Shown here: piece after piece, positions 33,780-42,604 of the stretch
Numbering within the stretch: position 1 is the stretch's first letter
Layout of the letters: the number at the start of each line of letters is the position of its first letter
Assembly: GCA_023425645.1 (NCBI GenBank)
Contig: JAFACG010000040.1
Coordinates: forward strand, 1-64,000
Direction of reading: 5' to 3'
DNA from: Pseudomonadota bacterium
GTDB lineage: Bacteria > Pseudomonadota > Gammaproteobacteria > Burkholderiales > Burkholderiaceae_B
DNA length: 64,000 nucleotides
Notes under the pieces: model-generated
The model's input: only the letters and a program-made list of their open reading frames with translations
Database searches by the model: none
Told to the model about the DNA's origin: nothing
Position numbers and translations under genes: made by a program

Positions 33780-34529
33780 ATGGCGCATCCCCCGCCGCCG
33801 CGCGACCTGCAACCCCTGGCCTTGTGGCGTCATTTTCCGGCCAGGCCCTGCCTGTTGTGCGGCCTGCGCTCGACGTCAGGCGGCTTGTGCGGGCTGTGCC
33901 GGCAGGCGCTGGGACCCCGTCCGGGCTGCGTGCGGTGCCCGCGCTGCGCGCTGGCCCTGCCGCCCCTGGCGCTGCTGGCCTGTCCTGATTGCGGCGCCGG
34001 GCAGGTATCGCTGTGCTCCACGGTGGCGGCTTTCGATTACGAACATCCTGGCGACATGCTTATCCATGGGCTTAAAATTTCGCATCAGCTGGAGGTCGCA
34101 CCGGCCTTGGCCGAACTGATGGTCGATCAGTGGCGGCGCTGCGGCCCCGGCCTGGGCCCCGATGCCTGGGTGATCCCCGTTCCGCCCAGGCCGCAGGCCC
34201 TGCGCCGCCGCGGCTTCAGCCCCAGCGCCGTGCTGGCGCGGCGGGTCGCTCGCCTGCTGGGCCTGCGGATGCGGCCCGGCGTCGTGCGCTGGGCGGGAGC
34301 CCGGGACCTCGCCCAGAAGCGGCTGGGCAGGCAGGCGCGCCGCGCCGCCATGCGCGCCGCTTTCGTGACCGCAGACGGGCTGCGGGGCCGGGAGCTGCTG
34401 CTGGTGGACGATGTCCTTACCACGGGCGCTACGCTCGATGCATTGGCCCGGGCCTGCCGGACTGCGGGAGCGCGGTCGGTCCACGCCCTGGTGGCGGCCC
34501 GCGCTCCCTGGACCGTGGCTGTACCGTAA
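33780..34529 (+). CDS. comF: ComF-family phosphoribosyltransferase-like protein
   Basis: This 249-residue protein has an N-terminal zinc-finger-like cysteine cluster (CLLCG, CGLC, CVRCPRC, CPDCG in residues 22-75) and a type I phosphoribosyltransferase domain with the PRPP loop LLVDDVLTTGATLDAL near residue 205. ComF-like proteins are needed for DNA uptake in competent bacteria, but also occur in species not known to be competent. It lies 82 bases from bioC, divergently, and 42 bases before trmL. Confidence 0.85.
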   Translation: MAHPPPPRDLQPLALWRHFPARPCLLCGLRSTSGGLCGLCRQALGPRPGCVRCPRCALALPPLALLACPDCGAGQVSLCSTVAAFDYEHPGDMLIHGLKISHQLEVAPALAELMVDQWRRCGPGLGPDAWVIPVPPRPQALRRRGFSPSAVLARRVARLLGLRMRPGVVRWAGARDLAQKRLGRQARRAAMRAAFVTADGLRGRELLLVDDVLTTGATLDALARACRTAGARSVHALVAARAPWTVAVP

Positions 34530-34571
34530 ATCATGCCTGGCCGCTTTGGCGGCGTTTTTTCTGGATGCTTC

Positions 34572-35042
34572 ATGTTTCATATCGTGCTGGTCTCACCCGA
34601 AATCCCTCCCAATACGGGCAATGTCATCCGCCTGGCCGCCAATACCGGCAGCGTGCTGCATCTGGTGCGGCCCCTGGGTTTCGAGCTGGAGGACAGCAAG
34701 CTGCGGCGCGCCGGCCTGGACTACCATGAATGGGCGCAGGTGCGCGTGCACGATGACTTGCAAGAAGCCCTGCAGGCCACGGGCGCGGCGCCGGGCCGCT
34801 GTTTCGCCCTGACCACGCGGGGCAGCCGCCTGATCGGCGGCTCATCTTTCCGGCCCGGCGACGCCTTCGTGTTCGGCCGCGAAACCGCGGGACTGTCCGC
34901 CGAGCAACTGGACCTGTTCGCGCCGGAGCAGCGCATCCGCCTGCCCATGAGGGCCGGCCAGCGCAGCCTGAACCTGTCCAATGCCGTGGCGGTCTGCGTC
35001 TTCGAAGCCTGGCGCCAGGCCGGCTATGACGGGGGCGTATGA
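34572..35042 (+). CDS. trmL: tRNA (cytidine(34)-2'-O)-methyltransferase TrmL
   Basis: This 156-residue SPOUT enzyme methylates the wobble ribose of tRNA-Leu. PEIPPNTGNVIRLAANTG at the N-terminus, GRETAGLS in the middle and RSLNLSNAVAVCVFEAWRQ at the C-terminus form the knotted SAM site. The ATG at 34572 begins the homologous region (MFHIVLVSPEI). It is probably transcribed with comF and ends before a bidirectional terminator. Confidence 0.92.
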   Translation: MFHIVLVSPEIPPNTGNVIRLAANTGSVLHLVRPLGFELEDSKLRRAGLDYHEWAQVRVHDDLQEALQATGAAPGRCFALTTRGSRLIGGSSFRPGDAFVFGRETAGLSAEQLDLFAPEQRIRLPMRAGQRSLNLSNAVAVCVFEAWRQAGYDGGV

Positions 35043-35066
35043 ACGGCGATCCTGACCGGCGTCCAT

Positions 35067-35100
35067 GAAAAAAGCCGCTTCCCGGGAAGCGGCTTTTTCT
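35067..35100. terminator. Bidirectional terminator between trmL and the Bug-family gene
   Basis: The stem AAAAAAGCCGCTTCC / GGAAGCGGCTTTTT is nearly perfect and has A and T runs at both ends. It serves the two converging genes. Confidence 0.88.
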
Positions 35101-35116
35101 TCTGAGGGACCGGCGA

Positions 35117-36115
35117 TTATTCCAGCGACAGTTTCAGGCGCTCGATCACGGCGTCCCAGCGGGCCTTGTCGGAGATGATCTTGTCGGTCATTTCCTGGGG
35201 CGTGGACGGTTCGGACGAAAAATAGAAGGCGTTGAGCTTGGCCTTGATGTCCTCGCGCTGCAGGATGGCGGTGACTTCCTTGTTCAGGCGGGCCACCACG
35301 TCGTCGGGCGTATTGCTGGGCACGAAGAAGGCGTCCCAGGAGATGGCCTCGAAATTGTCCAGTCCGGCCTCGACCATGGTTTCCAGGCCGGGCAGCAGTT
35401 CGCTGGGCTGCAGCGAGGTGATGGCCAGAGCCTTGACCTTGCCGGCCTGCACCTGCGGCATGGCGATGCCCGGCACCATGAAGGCGGCGTCGATGTCGCC
35501 GGCGATGATGGCGGTCAGGATCTGCGGAAATCCCGAGTAGGGGATCTGCTCCAGCTTGATGCCGGCGGCGTGCTCGAGCATGGCCATGGCCAGGTGGGCG
35601 GAGCTGCCGGGCCCTACCGTGCCGTAGTTGAGCGCGCCGGGGCGGGACTTGGCCAGTTCGATGAATTCCTGGACGCTGTTGGCCGGCGAGTCGGCCGGAA
35701 CCACCAGCACGTTCGGGCTGGTGCCTATCATGGAGATGGCTTGCAGGTCCTTGAGCGGATCGTAGCCCAGCGTGGTCTTGTACAGCGTGGGGGCAGTCAC
35801 CATGGGGCCGTTGATGGTCAGCAGCATCGTGTAGCCGTCCGGCTTGGCGTGCGCCACGAAACGGGTGCCGATGTTGCCGCCCGCGCCGGGGCGGTTGTCC
35901 ACGATGACGGGCTGGCCCAGTGCCTGGGCCAGAGGCTCGGAGATGGCGCGCGCCAGCGCATCCGGAGAGGAGCCGGCCGGGAAGGGCACGACCATCTGGA
36001 TGGGGCGCTCGGGCCAGCTGGACTGGGCCGATGCCGAGGCGGCCGTCAGGCCGGCGCAGGCCAGGCCCAGCAGTGATTGGGATATCAAGCGGCGGAAGCT
36101 TGCTAGCAATGACAT
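35117..36115 (-). CDS. Bug/TctC-family tripartite tricarboxylate transporter solute-binding protein
   Basis: This 332-residue periplasmic protein has a signal peptide (hydrophobic to about residue 30, cleavage at ASA-QSSW) and the Bug signatures WPERPIQMVVPFPAGSSPDALARAISEPL and VDNRPGAGGNIGTRFVAHAKPDGYTML. The family is greatly expanded in Bordetella and relatives and binds carboxylates, amino acids or vitamins for TctAB transporters. No tctA or tctB is next to it, so it is an orphan whose ligand is unknown. A signalling role, as for BctC, is also possible. Confidence 0.9.
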   Translation of the reverse strand: MSLLASFRRLISQSLLGLACAGLTAASASAQSSWPERPIQMVVPFPAGSSPDALARAISEPLAQALGQPVIVDNRPGAGGNIGTRFVAHAKPDGYTMLLTINGPMVTAPTLYKTTLGYDPLKDLQAISMIGTSPNVLVVPADSPANSVQEFIELAKSRPGALNYGTVGPGSSAHLAMAMLEHAAGIKLEQIPYSGFPQILTAIIAGDIDAAFMVPGIAMPQVQAGKVKALAITSLQPSELLPGLETMVEAGLDNFEAISWDAFFVPSNTPDDVVARLNKEVTAILQREDIKAKLNAFYFSSEPSTPQEMTDKIISDKARWDAVIERLKLSLE

Positions 36116-36217
36116 GGTTCGGTTTTCAAAAATAAGTACGAATTCGCTCTTGGGCGCAAGGAAAGGGCTCGCGGCCTTGTTGGCGCAGCCTTGGACGGGC
36201 GGCGCCCCGATGGGTGT

Positions 36218-37267
36218 TCAACTGCTTTCTTGCTTGGCCTCGCGCGCCAGCAGTTCGCTGACTGCCTGGCGGGGCGAGAGTTGGTGAAAGAGGATCTGGC
36301 AAACTGCTTCGGTGATGGGCAGGTCGACGTGATGGGCGCGGCCCATGGCCAGCGCCGCGCTGGCGCAGCGCACGCCTTCGGCGGTGATGCCGGTGGCCAG
36401 GATGCTGTCAAGGCTTTGGCCGGCGCCCAGCGCCAGTCCGACCTGGCGGTTGCGCGACAGCTCGCCGGTGGCGGTCAGGACCAGGTCGCCCAGGCCGGTC
36501 AGGCCGGAGAAGGTTTCGGCCTGGCCGCCCAGGGCCACGCCCAGGCGCTGCATCTCGGCCAGGCCGCGCGTGATCAGGGCTGCGCGGGCATTGTGTCCCA
36601 GGCCCAGCGCATCGGCGATGCCGCAGGCGATGGCCATGATGTTCTTCAGGGCGCCGCCCACTTCCACGCCTATGATGTCGCTGCTGGTGTAGAGCCGAGC
36701 CTGGGTGCCGTGCAGCGCGTCCAGGGCCACATGGGCCATGGCGGCGGGCTCGCTGGCCAGCGTCAGGGCCACGGGCAGTCCCTTGGCCACTTCCAGTGCG
36801 AACGAGGGACCCGAGAGCACGGCGCGCCCCAGCCAGGCATGATCCGGCAGGTTCTGCTGCGCGATCTGGTGCGGCAGCAGCCCGCTTTCATGCTGGAAGC
36901 CCTTGCAGGTCCAGACCACCAGCACGGGCTGGCGGCGTTCGGCGGGCAGGTGGCGCGACAGGTCCAGGCAGGTCTGGGCCAGGCCGCGCACCGGTACGCC
37001 CAGGATGATCAGCGCAGGCGCGGAATCGTCTCCCAGCGCGAAGGCCATGGCCTGCGAAAGCTGGTCGGCGGCCTGCAGGTTCTGCGGCAGGGCGAGCCCG
37101 GGCAGATAGTGTTCGTTGCGGTGCCGGGTGTTGATCTCCTGCGCCGTGGCAGGGTTGCGCGCCCACACCAGGGTGGGGGCCTGGGCGCAGGCCAGGGCGG
37201 CCAGCGCCGTTCCCCAACTGCCCGCGCCCAGGACGGCGACGCGAGGGGTGGTGCGCGCTTGCGGCAC
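36218..37267 (-). CDS. gpsA: Glycerol-3-phosphate dehydrogenase [NAD(P)+]
   Basis: This 349-residue enzyme reduces dihydroxyacetone phosphate to sn-glycerol-3-phosphate for phospholipids. The NAD-binding motif is [17 protein letters not shown] at residues 9-25; the substrate domain has [40 protein letters not shown] with the catalytic Lys. The gene starts two bases after the secB stop, so both are in one operon (rhodanese-grxC-secB-gpsA), as in many Proteobacteria. Confidence 0.93.
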   Translation of the reverse strand: MPQARTTPRVAVLGAGSWGTALAALACAQAPTLVWARNPATAQEINTRHRNEHYLPGLALPQNLQAADQLSQAMAFALGDDSAPALIILGVPVRGLAQTCLDLSRHLPAERRQPVLVVWTCKGFQHESGLLPHQIAQQNLPDHAWLGRAVLSGPSFALEVAKGLPVALTLASEPAAMAHVALDALHGTQARLYTSSDIIGVEVGGALKNIMAIACGIADALGLGHNARAALITRGLAEMQRLGVALGGQAETFSGLTGLGDLVLTATGELSRNRQVGLALGAGQSLDSILATGITAEGVRCASAALAMGRAHHVDLPITEAVCQILFHQLSPRQAVSELLAREAKQESS

Positions 37268-37269
37268 GA

Positions 37270-37758
37270 TCAGGCCTGCAGGGGCTGGTTGCCGGACTGT
37301 TCAGCGCCTTGCGCCAGACGCTGCTCGTACAGGGACTGGAAGTTCACTTCCGTCAGATGCAGCGGGGGCAGGGACGTGCGGTTGATGGCATCGGCCACGG
37401 CGGCGCGCAGGTAAGGGTAGAGCATGGTCGGGCACACGATGCCCAGCAGCGGGTCGAGCTGTTCGGCGGGGATGTTGGCGGCTTCGAAGATGCCGGCCTG
37501 GGTGGTCTCCACCAGGTACATGACCTTGTCGCCGATACGGGTGGTCACGGTGGCGGTCACCGTGCTTTCGTAGACGGTGTCGGCCAGGCGCTGGCCGCCG
37601 ACATTGATGGACACTTCAACTGTGGGGGCCTCCTGCTCCAGGAAGATCTGGGGAGCATTGGGCATTTCGATGGACATGTCCTTGATGTAGGTGCGCTGCA
37701 GGCTGAAGCTGGGTTGCGCTTCCTGGTCGGCGGCGGTCTGGGTGTTCTGGTCGGCCAT
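37270..37758 (-). CDS. secB: Protein-export chaperone SecB
   Basis: This 162-residue cytoplasmic chaperone keeps precursor proteins unfolded for Sec[38 protein letters not shown] and the region [39 protein letters not shown] are typical of SecB. A Gln-rich N-terminal tail precedes them. It lies between grxC (40 bases upstream) and gpsA. Confidence 0.95.
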   Translation of the reverse strand: MADQNTQTAADQEAQPSFSLQRTYIKDMSIEMPNAPQIFLEQEAPTVEVSINVGGQRLADTVYESTVTATVTTRIGDKVMYLVETTQAGIFEAANIPAEQLDPLLGIVCPTMLYPYLRAAVADAINRTSLPPLHLTEVNFQSLYEQRLAQGAEQSGNQPLQA

Positions 37759-37797
37759 GGTGGGTCCTATGGGGTGAGAGAGTGGTAAGTAAAAGAA

Positions 37798-38055
37798 TCA
37801 GGCGGAAAGCAGCGGCAGCAGGCCGCCTTCGCGGTCCAGGGCGGCCAGGTCGTCGTAACCGCCGACGTGGGTGTCGCCGATATAGATCTGGGGCACGGTG
37901 CGTCGGCCGGTGCGTTCCATCATGATGGCGCGCTGCTCGGGCTCGCGGTCGATCAGGATCTTGTCGATCTCGGTCACGCCGCGCTGCTTGAGCAGCATTT
38001 CGGCGCGCACGCAGTATGGGCACACCATCGTGGAGTACATCGTTACTTTTGCCAT
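37798..38055 (-). CDS. grxC: Glutaredoxin 3
   Basis: This 85-residue glutaredoxin has the active site CPYC (residues 12-15 in MVCPYCVRAEMLL), the cis-Pro region TVPQIYIG and the GG-D motif HVGGYDDLAAL for glutathione binding. It reduces disulfides with glutathione. The frame is open further upstream into the rhodanese gene, but the ATG at 38055 gives the normal glutaredoxin length. Confidence 0.93.
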   Translation of the reverse strand: MAKVTMYSTMVCPYCVRAEMLLKQRGVTEIDKILIDREPEQRAIMMERTGRRTVPQIYIGDTHVGGYDDLAALDREGGLLPLLSA

Positions 38056-38077
38056 GAGTACCTCGTGGAGCGTTGGC

Positions 38078-38488
38078 TTACGATTTTTTGACGGGCAGGC
38101 TGGCCTGCATCCAGGCCTGGATGCCGCCTTCCAGCGTGTAGACTTCCTGCAGGCCGTGCTTGCGCAGCACGGCCACGCTGCGCGGAGCGCTGCGGCCGGT
38201 GTCGCACACCAGGATGACGGGCTTGTCCTTGGGCAGGCTGGCGGCCTTGGCGTCCAGGTCGGCGGCGGGTATGTTGCGGGACTGCGCAATGGAGGCGGCC
38301 TTGAACTGGTCGGCGCTGCGCAGGTCGATCAGCACGGCCTCTTTCTGGTTTACCATTTGTACCGCTTCGGCGGTTGAAACAGCCCGTCCGGCACGGCCTT
38401 TGAAAAAGCTGGGCATTAACAGCATAATGCCGGCAACCAGCGCAATTGCTAAAATTAGAAGATTATTCTGACTTAATATGAAGTCCAC
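38078..38488 (-). CDS. Membrane-anchored rhodanese-like protein (YibN type)
   Basis: This 136-residue protein has one N-terminal membrane segment (LLILAIALVAGIMLLMPSFF) and a rhodanese domain (residues 40-130) with the active-site loop VCDTGRSAPRS, where the Cys is followed by DTGRSA. This is the YibN layout, often found next to grxC and secB. It could transfer sulfur or bind sulfane sulfur at the cytoplasmic membrane; the substrate is unknown. It is the first gene of the grxC-secB-gpsA run and divergent from gpmA. Confidence 0.85.
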   Translation of the reverse strand: MDFILSQNNLLILAIALVAGIMLLMPSFFKGRAGRAVSTAEAVQMVNQKEAVLIDLRSADQFKAASIAQSRNIPAADLDAKAASLPKDKPVILVCDTGRSAPRSVAVLRKHGLQEVYTLEGGIQAWMQASLPVKKS

Positions 38489-38586
38489 GTTAAATCCTGT
38501 TGAGTGCCAAGAAAAACAAGAAAAAAGGGCGGGATCACACGATTATAGAGTGGCGCCGATTTTTCAACCTCGAGGCTGTTTTTACC

Positions 38587-39336
38587 ATGTATAAACTTGT
38601 ACTGATGCGACACGGCGAAAGCCAATGGAACCGGGAAAACCGGTTCACCGGCTGGACCGACGTCGATCTTACCGAAACCGGGCGCCAACAGGCAAAGCAG
38701 GCAGGTGAGCTGCTCAAGGAAAACGGCTATGAGTTCGACCTGGCTTTCGCGTCGGTACTCAAGCGCGCCATCCGTACGCTGTGGATCGCCCTGGATTCCA
38801 TGGACGCCATGCACACGCCCGTAGGACTGAGCTGGCGCCTGAACGAACGCCATTATGGTGCTTTGCAGGGCTTAAATAAAGCCGAAACCGCACAAAAATA
38901 CGGCGAGGACCAGGTGCTGGTCTGGCGCCGCGCCTACGCCATCGCTCCCGATCCGGTGGGCGAGGACGATCCGCGCAATCCGCGGTTCGACCGCCGCTAC
39001 GCGCGCGTGCCGGCCGAACAGCTGCCGCGCACAGAATGCCTGAAGGACACGGTCGCCCGCGTGGTGCCGTTCTGGGAGGAGTCCATCGCGCCCGCCATCC
39101 GCTCGGGCCGCCGCGTGCTGGTCACGGCTCATGGCAACAGCCTGCGCGCCCTGATCAAGCACCTGGACGGCATCTCGGACGAGGACATCGTCCACCTGAA
39201 CATCCCCACCGGTCAGCCGCTGGTTTATGAACTGGACGAGAACCTGCGTCCCATCCGTCATTACTACCTGGGCGACCAGGAAGCCATCCAGGCCCAGATG
39301 CAGGCCGTGGCCAACCAGGGCAAGGCCCATCAGTAA
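38587..39336 (+). CDS. gpmA: 2,3-bisphosphoglycerate-dependent phosphoglycerate mutase
   Basis: This 249-residue glycolytic enzyme interconverts 3- and 2-phosphoglycerate. The phosphohistidine motif is [20 protein letters not shown] at residues 6-25, the acid is Glu in LNERHYG near residue 88, and the second His is in [18 protein letters not shown] 38587 begins the conserved part; the longer frame from 38500 is not supported. Its TAA overlaps the ATG of the next gene by one base (TAATG), so envC is coupled to it. Confidence 0.95.
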   Translation: MYKLVLMRHGESQWNRENRFTGWTDVDLTETGRQQAKQAGELLKENGYEFDLAFASVLKRAIRTLWIALDSMDAMHTPVGLSWRLNERHYGALQGLNKAETAQKYGEDQVLVWRRAYAIAPDPVGEDDPRNPRFDRRYARVPAEQLPRTECLKDTVARVVPFWEESIAPAIRSGRRVLVTAHGNSLRALIKHLDGISDEDIVHLNIPTGQPLVYELDENLRPIRHYYLGDQEAIQAQMQAVANQGKAHQ

Positions 39337-40910
39337 TGCGGCGCGCCGGCTTCTGCCTGCTGCTGGCTGCCTGGGCCCTGCCGGCCCTGGCCGCCGACCC
39401 TGACCTGGCCGCGCGCCAGGCCCAGGCACAGAAGCAGCAGGCGGAACTGCGCCAGAAGATCGACGCGCTGCGCAAGTCCATCGACAGCAGCGAGGGTTCG
39501 CGCCGGGACGCCGCAGGCGCCCTGCGCGAATCCGAACAGGCCATCTCCGACATAGACCGCCGCCTGGCGCAGCTGGAGCGGCGCCAGGAGGAACTGCACG
39601 GGCAGCTCCAGGTCCTGGGCCGGCAGATCGCCGAGCAGCAGGCCCTCAAGGCCCGGCGCCAGCAGGAGCTGGCCGAGCAGCTGCGCACGCAATATGCGAA
39701 CGGCGTCTCGCCCTGGGCCGCCCTGCTGTCGGGCGACGACCCCAACGCCATCAATCGCGAGCTGTATTACCTGGGCTATGTGTCGCGCCAGCAGACCGAA
39801 CAGGTCCACAAGGTGCGGCGCACCGTCGAACGGCTGGACCGCCTCCAGCAGCAGGTTGCGGCGCGCGAGAAAGAACAGCAGCAACTGGCCGCCGAAGCCG
39901 TGGAGCAGAGGGCGGCCCTGGAAGAACAGAAGGACAAGCGCGCCAAGGTGCTGGCGGACATCAGCGCCGAGCTGGATCGCCAGCGCGGCGAGGCTTCGCG
40001 CTTGCAGCAGAACGACAGACGCCTCGGCGAGCTGATCTCCGGCCTGGAGGTGGAGATCGCCCGCCAGGCGGAACTGGCGCGCAAGGCCGAGGAACAGCGC
40101 CGGCGTGAAGCCGCCCGGCGCGCCGAGGAGGCCCGCCGCGCCGAGCTGGCGCGCCAGGAGGCGCTGCGCCGCAAGGCGCGTGAGGAGCAGGCCGCCCGCG
40201 AACAGGCGCGCCTGGAACGGGAACGCGAATTGCTGGAGCGCGCCCGCGCCACCCAGCCCGCGCCGCCTCCCGCGCCGCCGCGCAGTCCATCCGCCGCGCC
40301 GGAGCCGGAAGCGCCGCCAGCGGCACCTCCGCCAGCGGCACCTCCGCCATCCACTTATCGGCCGCCCGCCGAGCACGAGCGCCTGCTGTCCGACAGTCTG
40401 GATGCGCCGTCCGAGCCCAGTCCGGCCATCAGCAGGCCGGAGCGGCCGGCGGTGCGCGAAGTGGAAGCCGTGCAGGAGGAGCCGGCGCAGGCCCAGCCCG
40501 CCGTGGAGCCCGAAGGCGGGTTCCGGGGGCTGGCCCGGGGCCTGCCGTATCCGGTGCGCGGCCAGGTGCAGGGCAAGTTCGGCGCCGCGCGTCCCGACGG
40601 CGGCATCTGGCGCGGCATCGTGCTGCGCGCCAACGCCGGCACGACGGTGCGCGCCGTGGCTCCCGGCCGGGTGGTGTTCGCCAACTGGATGTCGGGCTTC
40701 GGCAACCTGCTCATCATCGACCATGGCCGCGACTACCTGAGCGTCTACGCCTACAACCAGAGCACGCTCAAGCAGGTGGGCGACATCGTGGGGCGCGGCG
40801 AGGCGGTGGCCCGCGTGGGCGCGACCGGCGGGCAGGTGGAGCCCGGCCTGTATTTCGAATTGCGCCACCAGGGCAAGCCCATCAATCCGCAAGTCTGGCT
40901 CGGCCAGTAA
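39336..40910 (+). CDS. envC: EnvC-like murein hydrolase activator with degenerate LytM (M23) domain
   Basis: This 524-residue periplasmic protein has a signal peptide (residues 1-20, cleavage after ALA), two long coiled coils (about 22-95 and 150-310), a Pro/Ala-rich linker (310-350) and a C-terminal LytM domain (400-524). The zinc ligands of active M23 enzymes are missing: GIWRGIVL replaces H-x-x-x-D and YAYN replaces H-x-H. This fits EnvC, which does not cut peptidoglycan but activates amidases at the septum. It overlaps gpmA by one base and precedes ctpA. Confidence 0.85.
   Translation: MRRAGFCLLLAAWALPALAADPDLAARQAQAQKQQAELRQKIDALRKSIDSSEGSRRDAAGALRESEQAISDIDRRLAQLERRQEELHGQLQVLGRQIAEQQALKARRQQELAEQLRTQYANGVSPWAALLSGDDPNAINRELYYLGYVSRQQTEQVHKVRRTVERLDRLQQQVAAREKEQQQLAAEAVEQRAALEEQKDKRAKVLADISAELDRQRGEASRLQQNDRRLGELISGLEVEIARQAELARKAEEQRRREAARRAEEARRAELARQEALRRKAREEQAAREQARLERERELLERARATQPAPPPAPPRSPSAAPEPEAPPAAPPPAAPPPSTYRPPAEHERLLSDSLDAPSEPSPAISRPERPAVREVEAVQEEPAQAQPAVEPEGGFRGLARGLPYPVRGQVQGKFGAARPDGGIWRGIVLRANAGTTVRAVAPGRVVFANWMSGFGNLLIIDHGRDYLSVYAYNQSTLKQVGDIVGRGEAVARVGATGGQVEPGLYFELRHQGKPINPQVWLGQ
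40316..40345 (+). repeat. Tandem 15-bp repeat in the Pro/Ala linker of envC
   Basis: Two exact head-to-tail copies of GCCAGCGGCACCTCC encode Pro-Ala-Ala-Pro-Pro units in the flexible linker. A multiple of three bases, so slippage would lengthen or shorten the linker without a frameshift. Confidence 0.7.
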
Positions 40911-41011
40911 GATCGTAAACAGCTTCCAAGCGCCGCGCACCCGTCTGCGTATCGGTAAATTTGCATTGGTTATCAACGGACAGGCTGCTAGTATGGCTTT
41001 TTGGGCTACTC

Positions 41012-41017
41012 TATAAT
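41012..41017 (+). promoter_or_regulatory. Possible -10 box upstream of ctpA
   Basis: A perfect TATAAT lies 50 bases before the ctpA start in the 157-base gap after envC. No good -35 hexamer is at the right distance, so this is weak. Confidence 0.3.
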
Positions 41018-41067
41018 GCTTGGGCGGGCCGACAGGAACATCCCGGCCCAGTCTTGAATCTGAATTA

Positions 41068-42588
41068 ATGGGAATGTGCATGGGCACTCGAAGGTTTGGC
41101 AGCATCGGTCTGGTGGCAGCAGGCGCCGTGGGCGGCATTTTGATCAGCCTGGGCATTACCGCAGCCGCCCAGCGTGGCGAGCCCTTGCCGTTGCGCGAAC
41201 TGCAGCAGTTCGCCAATGTGTTTGCCGCCATCAAGAATACATACGTGGAGCCCCTGTCCGACCAGGCCCTGATCAACAATGCGATCAAGGGCATGTTCAA
41301 CGATCTGGATCCGCACTCGGCCTACCTGGACGCCGACGCCTTCAAGGAAATGGAAGCCATGACCCAGGGCGGCTTTGGCGGCCTGGGCATCGAGATCGGC
41401 AGCGAGGACGGCATGCCCAAGGTGATTTCCCCCATCGAGGACACTCCGGCCGCGCGCGCCGGCATCCTGGCGGGCGACATCATCACGCACATCAATGGCA
41501 AGCCCACCAAGGACATGACGCTGAACGACGCCATCAAGCAGATGCGCGGCGAGCCCAAGACGTCCATCAAGCTGACCATCCGCCGTGCCGGACGTGAAAA
41601 ACCCATTGAATTCCAGCTCGTGCGCGACCTGATCAAGGTGCGCAGCGTGCGCTCCAAGATGCTGCCCGGCGATGTGGCCTACGTACGCATCGCCCAGTTC
41701 CAGGAACGCACCGCAGCCGACCTGATCAAGCAGCTGGCCACCGTCAACAAAGGCGCCGGCGCGCCCAAGGGGCTGGTCATCGACCTGCGCAACGACCCGG
41801 GCGGTCTGCTCGAGAGCGCCATCGGCGTGTCTTCGGCCTTCCTGGAACCTGGCACCCTGGTGGTGTCCACCAAGGGCCGCATCCCCTCGTCCAACCGCGA
41901 GTACTACGTCAAGCCCATGCAGTCCGTTCTGGGCGAGCTGGATGCCGACGCCGACATCCTCAAGCAGGTCGACTGGCTCAAGAAGGTGCCCGTGGTGGTG
42001 CTGGTGAACGTGGGTTCGGCTTCGGCGTCCGAGATCGTGGCCGGCGCCCTGCAGGACCACAAGCGCGCCACCATCATCGGCAATCGCACTTTCGGCAAGG
42101 GCTCCGTGCAGAGCGTGGTGCCGCTGTCCGACGACGCCGGCCTGAAGCTGACCACCGCCCTGTACTACACGCCCAGCGGCCGCTCCATTCAGGTGACCGG
42201 GGTGGAACCGGACTTGGTGGTGGACGACACCGCCCAGGGCAACCTGTTCCGCCTGCCGCGTGAAGTGGACCTGAAGCGCCACCTGCTCAACAGCAAGGTG
42301 GACGAGGAGGCCGACGGCGCCAAGGCCGAAGAAGGCTTGAATCCCGACCTCAAGATGTTCGAGTTCGGCGGGGACGACGACTTCCAGCTGCAGCAGGCGC
42401 TCAATCAGCTGGCGGGCCGCCCCGTCAAGAAGAACGACCCCGCCAAGGTGGCGGCCGCCAAGCAGGCGGCCCAGGACGCCAAGGCCGGGGAAGAGGCCGC
42501 CGCTGAAAAAAAAAGTCCGCTGAATGATCAACCGCGCATCGAGCGCTTCCGCATCACGCCCAAGGGCGTGGAGCCGGTGACGCCCTGA
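41068..42588 (+). CDS. ctpA: C-terminal processing peptidase (S41 family, CtpA)
   Basis: This protein of up to 506 residues has an N-terminal membrane anchor or signal (SIGLVAAGAVGGILISLGI), a PDZ domain (residues 95-180; GFGGLGIEIGSEDGMPKVISPI) and a S41 protease domain. The catalytic Ser is in NVGSASASEIVAGAL and the Lys in GNRTFGKGSVQ. Such proteases trim periplasmic proteins and cell-wall hydrolases. In-frame ATGs at 41074 and 41080 are possible starts; 41080 has GGGA upstream. The C-terminal tail is Lys/Glu-rich. It follows envC, whose product it may help control. Confidence 0.9.
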   Translation: MGMCMGTRRFGSIGLVAAGAVGGILISLGITAAAQRGEPLPLRELQQFANVFAAIKNTYVEPLSDQALINNAIKGMFNDLDPHSAYLDADAFKEMEAMTQGGFGGLGIEIGSEDGMPKVISPIEDTPAARAGILAGDIITHINGKPTKDMTLNDAIKQMRGEPKTSIKLTIRRAGREKPIEFQLVRDLIKVRSVRSKMLPGDVAYVRIAQFQERTAADLIKQLATVNKGAGAPKGLVIDLRNDPGGLLESAIGVSSAFLEPGTLVVSTKGRIPSSNREYYVKPMQSVLGELDADADILKQVDWLKKVPVVVLVNVGSASASEIVAGALQDHKRATIIGNRTFGKGSVQSVVPLSDDAGLKLTTALYYTPSGRSIQVTGVEPDLVVDDTAQGNLFRLPREVDLKRHLLNSKVDEEADGAKAEEGLNPDLKMFEFGGDDDFQLQQALNQLAGRPVKKNDPAKVAAAKQAAQDAKAGEEAAAEKKSPLNDQPRIERFRITPKGVEPVTP

Positions 42589-42604
42589 TCGCGAGCGTGC
42601 AGAC

